From contig OY970344.1 of NCBI GenBank assembly GCA_963717535.1, positions 372,001-436,000 on the forward strand: a stretch of DNA of 64,000 nt, read 5' to 3'. The notes under the pieces were generated by a model. The model was not told the DNA's origin. It ran no database searches and saw only the letters and a program-made list of their open reading frames with translations. The translations under genes were made by a program, and so were the position numbers. Source of the stretch: Granulicella sp963717535. Lineage in GTDB: Bacteria; Acidobacteriota; Terriglobia; Terriglobales; Acidobacteriaceae. Positions 34,951 to 44,201 of this stretch are shown here, one piece after another; the stretch's first letter is position 1; every line of letters begins with the position of its first letter.

Positions 34951-35328
34951 CTCCGGTATGGTCTCACGGCGGCTTGGGCCGCGCCGTGCCACAAGGGTTG
35001 CAGTGTGAGGGTGGGTACCCTCCCCCCGGGGGTCGGGGTACCGGGCTAAGTCCTCTGTTTGCAACACACGAGCGCGCTTGGTCGGCGCAAAGTACGTCCA
35101 ACAAAGCACTTAGAGGCAAAGTACGTTCGATAAAGGACTTACCGCCCAACTTCTTCGATGACCGGGTTGCTGCCCGTCAAGCGAACGAGGCCGCCTATTG
35201 GCAATTCCTCCGCAATGGCACGACTGAAGCCGTGTTTTAGGGAATGTTCTTTTGAGCCGTGTGCGTTTGGCGCTGCGCCTTTTGGGGCCAATGTTTCCCT
35301 ACCTGGTTTGAGGGTAGCGGAATTGGGG
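34951..35328. other. Intergenic repeat region between glmU and recQ
   Basis: Holds GTGGGTACCCTCCCCCCGG near 35010, two tandem copies of the AAAGTACGTyyrAyAAAG.ACTTA repeat (35088-35112 and 35115-35140), and a REP-like GGCACGACTGAAGCCGTG (35218-35235). No gene seen. The combination matches the element at 22.2 kb. Confidence 0.55.
35088..35140. repeat. Two copies of AAAGTACGT...ACTTA repeat
   Basis: GCAAAGTACGTCCAACAAAGCACTTA and GCAAAGTACGTTCGATAAAGGACTTA in direct order. A third copy is at 22236-22261. Confidence 0.7.
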
Positions 35329-37818
35329 CTAATTCTGCGCAACTGCGCTGGGTTGGCAGAGGTGGAGCAGGGCTGCCCCGTAGCGGTCGACCTTGTCGGG
35401 GCCGAAGCCGGGGAGATTGTTCAACTCGGCGAGTGTGCGGGGTTGGGTCAGGGCGAGTTGCTTCAGGGCGGTGTCGCTGAGGACGAAGAAGGAGGGGAGT
35501 CCGGCGGCTGTGGCCTGCTCGCTGCGCCAGCTGCGGAGGTTGATTTCGAGTCTTTGTTCGGCGGGGGTGAGCGGACGGTCTGGCGCAAGCCGGACGGTGC
35601 TTGCCGAGCCGCGGAGGGTGGTGCGCTCGCGTTCTGTGAGAAAGGTCGGCTGGGGAGTGCCGGTGAGTTTTGGCGTACGCAGCGCACTGCGGGTGGATGC
35701 GGGTCTGGGTGCCGAGTTTAAAGGTTTGCCATTGGCTCCTTCGCCTCGGCAGAGAGCGAGCAGGTCGGCGGCGTAGCGGTTGGATTTTTCCTGACCAATG
35801 CCCCGGATCGATTCGAGTTGGGCGACGTTCTCAGGTCTGGCCTGGGCGATAGAGCGGAGGACCGAGTCGTGAAAGATGGTGAAGGGTGGAAGGCTTAGGG
35901 CGCGGGCGGTGGCGAGGCGCCAGGCTTTGAGGCGGGTTTCAAGCTCGGATTGCGCCTCGGTGAGGGGTTCGGCGTCGGCAGACTGGCGGGGGGTGCGGTT
36001 TCTGCCAGAGCCTACCCGGGACCCCGAGGCACCCGATTTCTTTTTACCCGTCCCTTTGGTGCCGGAGGAGGCTTCTGCGCGGAGCCAGACGGTGTCCAGA
36101 GCGTCGTCGTCGGCTTTTTTCCCCTCGGGCGTGAGGGAGAGCTTGCGATAGATGATGTCCCGGCCGTCTTCGGTGCGGAAGCTGTCTGAGGTGATATGGA
36201 GCAGGCCGGCCCGGGCGAGGTCTTCGGTGAGTTGGTCGAAGGACTTGCGGTCGTTCCAGTTCAAGTCGGTGCAGATTTTGCCAGAGGAGCGTGGGCCGGA
36301 CTGGAGCGCTCTCAGGAGGGAGCGGATTTCGGATTTCTCGGCGGAGTCGGGCTGGTGCGCATCCGAGGCGGAGGTTCCCTGGGGCTTGCAGATATCGCAC
36401 TGGCCGCAGGGCTTGCCAGAGTCGGTGCGGTCGCCGAAGTGTGTGATGAGGGCGGTCATGCGGCAGGTCGCACCTTCGGCGTAGGCGATGATTTTGTCGA
36501 TCTGGGCGCGGCGATAGCCGACCTGCTGCTCGTAGTTCTGCTTCCAGTTGGAGGTTTGCGTAGGGCGGAGGGTGCCGTCGAGGTCGGCGGTGACGGCAGC
36601 CTGAATGAGGAGCTTGTCGACGGACTGCTCGACGACCTCGCGGTCCATCTTGAGGTGTTGCTGGAGGTCGGGGAGGGTGTTGATGCCTTCGTTCAGGGCC
36701 TTGAGGATGCGCTCGATGTCGGGGACGGGCGGGTAGTTCTTTTCGAGGAAGAATTCCAGGGTGCGGCGGTCCGCAAAGCTGTGGAGCAGGACGACGCGAG
36801 AGGGATGACCGTCGCGGCCGGCCCGGCCGATTTCCTGGTAGTACGCCTCGACGGATCCGGGGAGTGCGGCGTGGATTACGGTGCGAACGTCGGCTTTATC
36901 TACCCCCATGCCGAAGGCTACGGTGGCGACGACGACGTCGAGTTTGCCGGAGAGGAAAGCGCGTTGGACGCGGTCGCGGGTGCCGGGGTCGAGGCCAGCG
37001 TGGTAGGCCGCGGAGGGGTATTTGCCGTTGAGGGTGGAGGCGATTTCATCGGCGGTCTTGCGGGATTGGGCGTAGATGATGGCGGGGCGGGCCGAATCCG
37101 GGGCGAGCAGCTTACGCATGAGCTCGAGACGCTGGGGCTTGGAGGTCTCGACGACTTCGATGCCCAGATTGTGGCGGCGGAAACCGGTGATGAAGACAGC
37201 TGGGTCTGCGAGGTCCAGGGCGCGGAGGATATCCTTTTGGACGGCGGGGGTTGCGGTGGCGGTAAGGGCGATGATGGGGCTGGGGCGCAAGGCGGGCAGG
37301 AACTGACCCAGGGTCCGGTAGTCCGGGCGGAAGTCATGGCCCCATTGGGATATGCAGTGGGCTTCGTCGATGGCGACAAGCGCGGGTTTGCGTCTGGCGA
37401 GCATCTCCGGAAAGCCGGGGACGCGGAGGCGCTCGGGGGCGATGAAGAGGAAATCTAGGCGACCTTCGAGGTAGGCGCGGGCGGCTTCGCGGAGGTCCTC
37501 GCGCGGGAGGCCGGAGTGGATGCGAGCGACGCGGAGCTTTAGGGCGGCGAGTTTGTGGGCCTGGTCGTCCATCAGCGCGATCAGCGGGGAGATGACGAGG
37601 GCGGTGCCGCCGCGAGCGAGGGCGGGGAGTTGGTAGCAGAGGCTTTTGCCCGCGCCGGTGGGCATGACGAGCAGAACGTCCCGGCCGGCCGCGGCGGCTT
37701 CGCAGACGGGTTGCTGGTGAGGACGAAACTCGCGGTGACCGAAGGTCTGATGAAGAAGGTTGCGGAGGTCGGGTGTCGCGTTCTGCGGTGGAAAGCTCAA
37801 CGTGGTGGCAGCGGCCAT
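35329..37818 (-). CDS. recQ: ATP-dependent DNA helicase RecQ with two HRDC domains
   Basis: 3'-5' helicase for recombination and fork repair, 829 residues from the ATG at 37818 (GAGAG 6 bases upstream; the longer open frame upstream has no helicase sequence). Motif I is MPTGAGKSLCYQLPAL, motif II AIDEAHCISQWGHDF, and motif VI QEIGRAGRDGHPS. The zinc-binding cysteines are in TCRMTALITHFG and CGQCDIC, followed by the winged helix. Two HRDC domains follow (about 600-680 and 745-820), separated by a Lys/Ser-rich linker. E. coli RecQ has one HRDC and about 610 residues. Confidence 0.9.
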   Translation of the reverse strand: MAAATTLSFPPQNATPDLRNLLHQTFGHREFRPHQQPVCEAAAAGRDVLLVMPTGAGKSLCYQLPALARGGTALVISPLIALMDDQAHKLAALKLRVARIHSGLPREDLREAARAYLEGRLDFLFIAPERLRVPGFPEMLARRKPALVAIDEAHCISQWGHDFRPDYRTLGQFLPALRPSPIIALTATATPAVQKDILRALDLADPAVFITGFRRHNLGIEVVETSKPQRLELMRKLLAPDSARPAIIYAQSRKTADEIASTLNGKYPSAAYHAGLDPGTRDRVQRAFLSGKLDVVVATVAFGMGVDKADVRTVIHAALPGSVEAYYQEIGRAGRDGHPSRVVLLHSFADRRTLEFFLEKNYPPVPDIERILKALNEGINTLPDLQQHLKMDREVVEQSVDKLLIQAAVTADLDGTLRPTQTSNWKQNYEQQVGYRRAQIDKIIAYAEGATCRMTALITHFGDRTDSGKPCGQCDICKPQGTSASDAHQPDSAEKSEIRSLLRALQSGPRSSGKICTDLNWNDRKSFDQLTEDLARAGLLHITSDSFRTEDGRDIIYRKLSLTPEGKKADDDALDTVWLRAEASSGTKGTGKKKSGASGSRVGSGRNRTPRQSADAEPLTEAQSELETRLKAWRLATARALSLPPFTIFHDSVLRSIAQARPENVAQLESIRGIGQEKSNRYAADLLALCRGEGANGKPLNSAPRPASTRSALRTPKLTGTPQPTFLTERERTTLRGSASTVRLAPDRPLTPAEQRLEINLRSWRSEQATAAGLPSFFVLSDTALKQLALTQPRTLAELNNLPGFGPDKVDRYGAALLHLCQPSAVAQN

Positions 37819-38016
37819 AGACTCTCTTGAACCTGGGTTATCTTCGCATAATCTTCGTGTGACGTAGCGGAGAAAAAGGATGAAGGGGGAACTTTCTCGA
37901 GCACCTTTTCCCGATTTGGGACTGCTTTTCCACGACTCGCCGGCACGGCACTTTCTCCGCTCCAAGTTTGGGGCAGAGATCGTCTTTTGCAGTCGGTTCC
38001 GGGTACAATCCCCGGC

Positions 38017-39792
38017 ATGTTCCCACGCACGTTTCTTCGAGCCTGTGTAGCTGTTGCCCTTTTGTGGGTCGCCGGGGCGGTCTCCGCTCAGCAGCTCGTG
38101 AATGGATACGAACCGAAGTGGTGGAAAGAGGCCGTGGTGTACCAAATCTACCCACGATCCTTTATGGACTCGGATGGGGACGGGATTGGTGATCTGCCGG
38201 GCATCACGTCGAAACTGGATTACCTGCAGAAGCTGGGCGTGAACGTGATCTGGTTGAGCCCGCACTTCGACTCACCGAATGCAGACAACGGGTATGACAT
38301 TCGCGATTACAAGAAGGTGATGAAGGAGTTCGGCACGATGACGGACTTCGACGCGCTGCTGGCCGGCATCAAGCAACGCCACATGCGTTTGATCATTGAC
38401 CTTGTCGTGAACCATACGTCGGATGAGAACGCCTGGTTTGTTCAGTCGCGGAGCAGCAAGACGAATCCGTACCGGGACTTTTATATCTGGCGGCCGGGGC
38501 ACACCGCGCCGGACGGCACGCGCACACCGCCGAACAACTACCCGTCCTACTTTTCAGGCTCGGCCTGGACCCTGGACCCGAAGACGAACGAATACTACCT
38601 GCACTACTTTGCGACCAAGCAGCCGGACCTGAACTGGGAAACGCCCAAGGTTCGCCAAGAGGTGTATGACATCATGCGCTTCTGGCTGGACAAGGGTGTG
38701 TCCGGCTTTCGTATGGACGTGATCCCGCTGATTTCGAAGCCGACGGGGATGCCGGATTTGACGCCGGAACAGTTGGAGGCCCCGCCGAATGCTTATGCGA
38801 ACGGCCCGCACCTCGCGGAGTATCTGCATGAGATGAATCGGGAGGTGTTGTCCAGGTATGACGACATGTCCGTCGGGGAGGCGACCGGGACGACGCTGGC
38901 GCAGACGAATGCGCTGGTGGACGACCGTCGGCATGAGTTGAACATGATCTTCAACTTCGACGCGATCAAGATCGGACGCTCGGACTTCGGACCGAGTCAG
39001 CTTGGCGCGTGGTCACTGCCTGAGTTGAAGAAGATCTACGACACGCACGCGACCGTGTTGACCAAGCATGACTGGGATACGGTGTTTCTTTCCAATCACG
39101 ATAATCCGCGCATCGTTTCTACGTTTGGGGACGACTCGCCTGGCATGCGCGTGCCTTCCGCCAAGCTCTTTGAGACGATGATTCTTACTCTGCGGGGCAC
39201 GCCCTTCATGTTCGAGGGCGATGAGCTTGGAATGACGGATTACCCCTTCAAGAAGCTGGAAGACTACGACGACATTGCGGTGAAGAACGCGTACAAGGCG
39301 GAGGTGGAAAGCGGGAAGATGTCGGCGGAGGCGTTTCTGACTTCGCAGGCGAAGGTGGCGCGTGACAACGCCCGGACACCGATGCAGTGGGATAGCTCAC
39401 CCGAAGGTGGGTTTACCACGGGTACGCATCCGTGGCTCGCCGTAAATCCGAACTACAAGCAGATCAATGCAGCGCAGGAAGAGTCGGATCCGGCTTCTGT
39501 GCTGAATTATGTGCGTGCGCTGATCAAGCTTCGGGCGCATACGCAGGCGTTTGTTTATGGGGACTTTCAGGATCTGGATCCGCAGCATGCGCACGTCTTT
39601 GCGTATACCCGCACGCTGGGGGCCGAAAAGTTCCTCGTGGTCGAGAACTTCAGCTCCAGTGCGATCCGGTATACGTTGCCCAAGGGTGTGAAGGCTGGAA
39701 AGCTGCTGCTGTCTGACGTTCCCGCGTCGCGCGAGGCGAATGCTTCGAACCTGAACCTGGGTGCCTGGGAGGCGCGTATCTATCAGCAGTGA
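38017..39792 (+). CDS. Secreted GH13 alpha-glucosidase
   Basis: A protein of 591 residues with a signal peptide to AVSAQ. The (beta/alpha)8 domain has EAVVYQIYPRSFMDSDGDGIGD, DLVVNHTSDENAWF, nucleophile Asp234 in GFRMDVIPL, acid/base Glu288 in SVGEATG and Asp362 in FLSNHDNPR. The QIYPRSF and NHTSDEHxWF-like motifs place it near oligo-1,6-glucosidase, trehalose synthase and alpha-glucosidase members. Export suggests use of periplasmic maltodextrin-like sugars. ATG 38017 is chosen because it gives the signal peptide. Confidence 0.88.
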   Translation: MFPRTFLRACVAVALLWVAGAVSAQQLVNGYEPKWWKEAVVYQIYPRSFMDSDGDGIGDLPGITSKLDYLQKLGVNVIWLSPHFDSPNADNGYDIRDYKKVMKEFGTMTDFDALLAGIKQRHMRLIIDLVVNHTSDENAWFVQSRSSKTNPYRDFYIWRPGHTAPDGTRTPPNNYPSYFSGSAWTLDPKTNEYYLHYFATKQPDLNWETPKVRQEVYDIMRFWLDKGVSGFRMDVIPLISKPTGMPDLTPEQLEAPPNAYANGPHLAEYLHEMNREVLSRYDDMSVGEATGTTLAQTNALVDDRRHELNMIFNFDAIKIGRSDFGPSQLGAWSLPELKKIYDTHATVLTKHDWDTVFLSNHDNPRIVSTFGDDSPGMRVPSAKLFETMILTLRGTPFMFEGDELGMTDYPFKKLEDYDDIAVKNAYKAEVESGKMSAEAFLTSQAKVARDNARTPMQWDSSPEGGFTTGTHPWLAVNPNYKQINAAQEESDPASVLNYVRALIKLRAHTQAFVYGDFQDLDPQHAHVFAYTRTLGAEKFLVVENFSSSAIRYTLPKGVKAGKLLLSDVPASREANASNLNLGAWEARIYQQ

Positions 39793-39799
39793 CGGTGAC

Positions 39800-39836
39800 G
39801 GTTGCAGCGGGACTGTGAAGTGGTCCCGCTGCAACC
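39800..39836. terminator. Bidirectional hairpin between convergent genes
   Basis: Perfect 14-base stem GGTTGCAGCGGGAC / GTCCCGCTGCAACC with a 9-base loop, placed 8 bases after the GH13 stop and 17 before the PaoC-like stop. No U tract. Confidence 0.7.
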
Positions 39837-39852
39837 GAGTTACTGGATGACG

Positions 39853-42108
39853 CTATACAGACAGCAATTTGTCGGGGGTGATGGGGTAGTGGCGGATGCG
39901 TTTGCCGGTGGCGTTGTAGATGGCGTTGGCGATGGCGGCCATGGCGCCGGTGATGCCGATTTCGCCTACGCCGCGGGCACCCTGGGGGTTGAACTTCGTG
40001 TCGGGGATGTCGAGAACCGTGACGTCGAGGACGGGAATGTCGCGGTTCACGGGGACGTGGTACTCGGCGAGTGATTCGTTGACGGTGCGGCCGGTGTTGG
40101 GGTCGAGGTGGGTTTCTTCTTCGAGGGCGAAGCCGACGCCCCAGACGATGCCGCCCATGAGCTGGTTGAGGCCGGTCTTCTTGTTGAGCAGCGAGCCAAT
40201 GTCGTAGGTGGCGACGACGCGGCGGACGCGGGTCATGCCGGTGGTCTTATCGACGGCGACCTCGGCGAAGACGGCGCCCCAGCTGTAGCTGGTCATGGCG
40301 GTGTGGTCTTCGCCGGGTTCGGCGGAGCCTTGCGTTTCGACCGGTTTGTAGCCGTTGCGGGCGAGGAGGGCGGTGAGGTCTTCGCCCTTGCTGGGGGACT
40401 TCTTGAGGAAGACGCGGCCCTTGTTGACGTCGACGTCTTCGGGGAGGGCGCCGTGGACGGGGGATTGGGCGTCGGCGATGGCGAGGTCGCCGAGTTTGAG
40501 CTTTAGCTGCTTGCAGGCGGCGTCCACGGCGGGGCCGACGGAGGCGGTGGATTGGGAGCCGCCGGAGACGGGGGCCTTGGGGAGGCTGGAGTCGCCGAGT
40601 TTGACGTCGATCTGGGCGAGGTCGATGCCCATGGATTGCGCGGCGGTCTGCTGCATGATGGTGTACATGCCGGTGCCGAGATCCTGGGTGCCGGAGCCGA
40701 CGAAGAGGCGACCGTTGGGGAGCAGGCGGGCGGTGGCGTTGGCTGAGGAGCGGTTGGCGGGGTAGGTGGCGGTGGCCATGCCGTAGCCGATGAGCTCATT
40801 GCCCTCGGTGACAGTGCCCGGGGTGGTGTGGAGATGGGCGACCTTGTCCCAACCGAACCGCTGAGCTGCTTGTTGATAGGCTTCGCGCAGGTGCTTGTCG
40901 GACCAGGGTTTGTCCTCGGAGAGGTCGCGGTCGGCGTAGTTGACGAGGCGGAGCTGGACGGGGTCCATTTTGAGTTTTTCGGCGAGTTCGTCCATGGCGA
41001 TTTCGAGGACGGCGGTGCCGGTGGACTCGCCGGGGGCGCGCATGAAGGTGGGGACGCCGACGTTCATGTCGACCATGCGGATGGAAGTTTCGTTGGAGCC
41101 GGACTGGTAGAGCACGCGGCTGGGACCGACGGACTCTTCAATGAAGTCTTCGAGGATGGAGGCGTGGAGGATGGCGTCGTGCTTGATGCCGGTGATCTTG
41201 CCGTCGCGATTGGCGGCGATCTTGATCATGTTCACGGTGCTGGGGCGGGCGCCGACGGGGCCGAACATCTGTTCGCGGCCGAGGACGATTTTGACGGGCT
41301 TGTTGACGACTTTTGCGGCCATCGAGGCGAGGACGACGTGCGACCAGGCCGAACCCTTTGACCCGAAGCCGCCGCCGACGATGGGGCAGGAGACGTGGAC
41401 GTCATCCTGGGCGATGTTGAGGATGCGAGCGAGGGACATCTTGACGCCGGAGATGTACTGGGTCGTGTCGTAGACGTTGAGCTTTTCGCCTTCCCACCAG
41501 GCGATGGTGGCGTGGGGCTCCATGGGGTTGTGGTTCTGGACCGGGGTGATGTAGGTCTGCTCGAGCTTGACCTCGGCGGTGGCGAGGGCCTGGTCTACGT
41601 CGCCGCGCTTCTGGGTGTTGGGATCGTGGCTACGAGTCTTTGGGGGGCGGGCCTCGCTGAGCCGGCCTTCGAAGTCGAGCAGGGCGGGCTTGGTGGCGTA
41701 CTTGATGTTCAGCAGACCGGCTGCTGTGGTGGCCTCCATCAGGGAGCGGGCGACGATCAGGGCGATGGGCTGGCCGTTGTAGTCGACGTCGGCGTCCTGG
41801 AGCACCTTGAGGTTGCGGCGAGCAGGAGGCTGGGGCTTGCCGACCTGGAGTTTAGGGGCGTTGAAGGGCGTGATTACGGCGACGACCCCAGGGGAGCGCT
41901 CGGCGGCCTTTTGGTCCATGGAGGTCACGGTGCCGGAGGCGATCGTGGACTGGACCATGTAGGCGTAGAGGAGGTCCTTGGCGGGGAATGGCTCCTTGAA
42001 CTCCGCCACGTATTTGGCGCGGCCGGTTACCTTGGCGATACCTTCGTAGCGGTGGGCGGGCTGGGGGAGGGGCTTCGGGGCTTCGGGTTTCTGTTCCTGG
42101 GTCTGCAT
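39853..42108 (-). CDS. Molybdopterin-binding aldehyde oxidoreductase subunit (PaoC/YagR-like)
   Basis: Large subunit of a xanthine-oxidase-family enzyme, 751 residues, binding the molybdenum cofactor. HRYEGIAKVTGRAKYVAEF opens the N-terminal domain; SCPIVGGGFGSKGSAW and MRAPGESTG are cofactor-binding stretches. Catalytic Glu716 lies in ARGVGEIGITGA, and YDIGSLLNKKTGLNQLMGG fits the C-terminal domain. No TAT signal here; export would be by partnership with the 2Fe-2S subunit. The ATG is 1 base after the FAD-subunit stop, so the order 2Fe-2S, FAD, Mo is the PaoABC order. Confidence 0.88.
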   Translation of the reverse strand: MQTQEQKPEAPKPLPQPAHRYEGIAKVTGRAKYVAEFKEPFPAKDLLYAYMVQSTIASGTVTSMDQKAAERSPGVVAVITPFNAPKLQVGKPQPPARRNLKVLQDADVDYNGQPIALIVARSLMEATTAAGLLNIKYATKPALLDFEGRLSEARPPKTRSHDPNTQKRGDVDQALATAEVKLEQTYITPVQNHNPMEPHATIAWWEGEKLNVYDTTQYISGVKMSLARILNIAQDDVHVSCPIVGGGFGSKGSAWSHVVLASMAAKVVNKPVKIVLGREQMFGPVGARPSTVNMIKIAANRDGKITGIKHDAILHASILEDFIEESVGPSRVLYQSGSNETSIRMVDMNVGVPTFMRAPGESTGTAVLEIAMDELAEKLKMDPVQLRLVNYADRDLSEDKPWSDKHLREAYQQAAQRFGWDKVAHLHTTPGTVTEGNELIGYGMATATYPANRSSANATARLLPNGRLFVGSGTQDLGTGMYTIMQQTAAQSMGIDLAQIDVKLGDSSLPKAPVSGGSQSTASVGPAVDAACKQLKLKLGDLAIADAQSPVHGALPEDVDVNKGRVFLKKSPSKGEDLTALLARNGYKPVETQGSAEPGEDHTAMTSYSWGAVFAEVAVDKTTGMTRVRRVVATYDIGSLLNKKTGLNQLMGGIVWGVGFALEEETHLDPNTGRTVNESLAEYHVPVNRDIPVLDVTVLDIPDTKFNPQGARGVGEIGITGAMAAIANAIYNATGKRIRHYPITPDKLLSV

Positions 42109-42109
42109 T

Positions 42110-43124
42110 TTAGGCTTGAGCTCCCTTGACGGCCTGGGTGAGGGCGCGGGTGATGCAGTTTTTCGCGAGTTCCAGTTTGAAGGCGTTGTCTTTGTAGCCC
42201 TTGGCCCCGCGCAGGGCGAGGTCAGCGGCTTGCTTGAAGGTGGCCTCGGTCGCAGGCTTTCCGACCAGGGCGTGCTCGGCTTCGGGGCGAGTGCCAGGGC
42301 TTGTGAGCGACGCCGCCGAGGGCGAGGCCAGCGGACTTGATGGTGTCGCCTTCGAGTTCGAGGCCGGCGGCTACGCAGACGAGGGCGAAGGCGTAGGACT
42401 GGCGGTCGCGCGCTTTGAGGTACCAGGAGTTTTTCGCGAAGACATCCGAATGGCGGGGGAGCAGGACGGCGGTGATGAGTTCGTCAGGGCCCAGGACGGT
42501 GTCTCGAGTGGGGTCTTCGCCGGGAAGGCGGTGGAAGTCGCGCACGGGAATCTCACGTTTGCCCTTGGGGCCCTGAACTTGAACCGTTGCATTCAGTGCG
42601 TAGAGCGCGACGCACATATCGCTGGGGTTGGTGGCGATGCAGGTGTGCGGGCTCGTGGGGCCCTGGTCGGTTTGGCCGAGGATGGCGTGGATGCGGTTGA
42701 AGCCGACGAGGGCGCCGCAGCCGCTTCCGGGCTTGCGCTTGTTACAGGCGGGAAAAGCAGTGTCCGTGAAGTAGTAGCAGCGGGTGCGCTGGAGGAGGTT
42801 GCCGGCGGTGGTGGCGCGATTGCGGAGCTGCGGGCTGGCGCCGGAGAGGATGGCGAAGCTGAGCAGGGGGTAGTTGGCGACGATGTCCGGGTGGTTGGCG
42901 AGGTCGGTGTTGGAGACCGAGGCGCCGATGGTAGCGCCTTGATAGACGGTGATCTTGTCGAGTCCGATGTGGTTTACATCGACGAGGGCGCTGGGTTGTT
43001 CCACGCCGTACTTCATCAGGTCGACGAGGTTGGTGCCGCCGCCGAGGAACTTGGTATTGTGCGCGGAGCCGGCGTGGATGGCGGCTTCTGGCGCGTCGGC
43101 GCGGGTGTAGGTGAAGGGGATCAT
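42110..43124 (-). pseudogene. FAD-binding aldehyde oxidoreductase subunit (PaoB/YagS-like), one frame break
   Basis: Middle subunit, about 337 residues when repaired. The FAD motif FLGGGTNLVDLMKYGV and TIGASVSNTDLANHP are clear. RTRCYYFTDTAFPACNKRKPGSGCGAL is the cysteine-rich loop that binds a 4Fe-4S cluster in E. coli PaoB and is absent from most xanthine dehydrogenases. One extra base in a G4 run at 42284-42287 shifts the frame after GGVAHKPW; in the next frame EAEHALVGKPATEATFKQAA and NAFKLELAKNCITRALTQAV finish the protein. Sequence error is likely. Confidence 0.82.
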
Positions 43125-43144
43125 GTTCGGGGTTTCTCCTGGCT

Positions 43145-43212
43145 TACCTCAGGGGCTAAAGCCCCTTTGCCTTGGTGCTGCTATGGCACGGCTGAAGCCG
43201 TGCCCCTTCGGT
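43145..43212. repeat. REP-like palindromes between PaoA- and PaoB-like genes
   Basis: AGGGGCTAAAGCCCCTTT and GGCACGGCTGAAGCCGTGCC stand together. The second has a perfect 9-base stem, and a decayed form is at 35218-35235 and about 45890-45915. Confidence 0.7.
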
Positions 43213-43313
43213 TCTTGCCATGACTCCGGCCTCTAGCCTAAAAGTAGGCGACAGGAAGTTCTCTCAGCTTCCTGCGCATTGGTCGAGAGGAAGAGTTTTT
43301 ACGTTGACGGAAA

Positions 43314-44009
43314 TCAGGCTGAAGTCTGGGCTACGGCGCGGACAGCGGCGACGATGTTGGGGTAGGCACCGCAGCGGCAGATATTGCCGCTCATACGCTC
43401 GCGGATCTCTTCATCCGTCAGTTGGGGGCGGGTAGTCTTGCCGGTTTCGAAGCTGACCTGGGAGAGTTCGCCGCGCTTTTGCTCCTCGAGCAGGGCGGTG
43501 GCGGAACAAATCTGACCGGGGGTGCAGTAGCCGCACTGGTAGCTGTCGTGCTCGAGGAAGGCGGCCTGCATGGGGTGGAGATTGGTTTCGTCGCCGAGGC
43601 CTTCGATGGTGGTGATCTCGTAGCCCTGGGCCGCGACGGCGAGGGTGAGGCAGGAGTTGGCGCGGCGGCCGTCGAGGAGCACGGTGCAGGCACCGCACTG
43701 GCCGTGGTCGCAGCCCTTTTTGCTGCCTGTAAGGTCGAGGTTCTCGCGCAGCAGGTCAAGAAGCGAGGTGCGCGTATCGACGGTGAGTGTGCGCTGCTGT
43801 TTGTTGATAGACAGCGTAATCGGGGCGGTTTGGGGAGCCTGGGAGCCAGGGTGTTGGGCGTCGGCGGCCGGGCTTAAACCGGCAGCGACACCGGCCGAGA
43901 CAACGCCGGAAGCGGCGAGAAATTGTCGGCGGGTAAGTTGGAGTTGCGCGTCTTGTTCGAGGGCAGCCTCGTCCATTTCGACATCAAGCAATTCAGAACA
44001 GGGACTCAA
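43314..44009 (-). CDS. 2Fe-2S aldehyde oxidoreductase subunit (PaoA/YagT-like), TAT-exported
   Basis: Electron-transfer subunit, 231 residues, with a twin-arginine signal (LTRRQFLAASGVVSAGVAAGL). The plant-type 2Fe-2S motif GCDHGQCGACTVLLDGRRANSC is followed by the second cluster motif QCGYCTPGQI...GNICRCGAYPNI. The TTG at 44009 is favoured by GAGAGG 5 bases upstream; ATG at 43976 is the alternative. The signal suggests that the whole complex acts in the periplasm, as E. coli PaoABC does on aromatic aldehydes. Confidence 0.87.
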   Translation of the reverse strand: MSPCSELLDVEMDEAALEQDAQLQLTRRQFLAASGVVSAGVAAGLSPAADAQHPGSQAPQTAPITLSINKQQRTLTVDTRTSLLDLLRENLDLTGSKKGCDHGQCGACTVLLDGRRANSCLTLAVAAQGYEITTIEGLGDETNLHPMQAAFLEHDSYQCGYCTPGQICSATALLEEQKRGELSQVSFETGKTTRPQLTDEEIRERMSGNICRCGAYPNIVAAVRAVAQTSA

Positions 44010-44201
44010 AGCAGCCTCTCAGGTGCGGGTTTGGTTCGGCATTTGGGTATGACGATGCGTTGGGATCGGGAGAAAGACGCCCACTCCTAAGCCTTTGATG
44101 CCTGCGACGGCTCGTCGCGGAACTGTCGTTTGATGAAGGCTGTGTGTTGCTGTACAGATCGTGGGATGTAGCGGTTCATATCAATTTCGAGGAGATCTGC
44201 G

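Noticed and set aside
36196..37458. 420-residue plus-strand ORF opposite recQ
   Set aside because: Antisense shadow; helicase motifs are continuous on the other strand.
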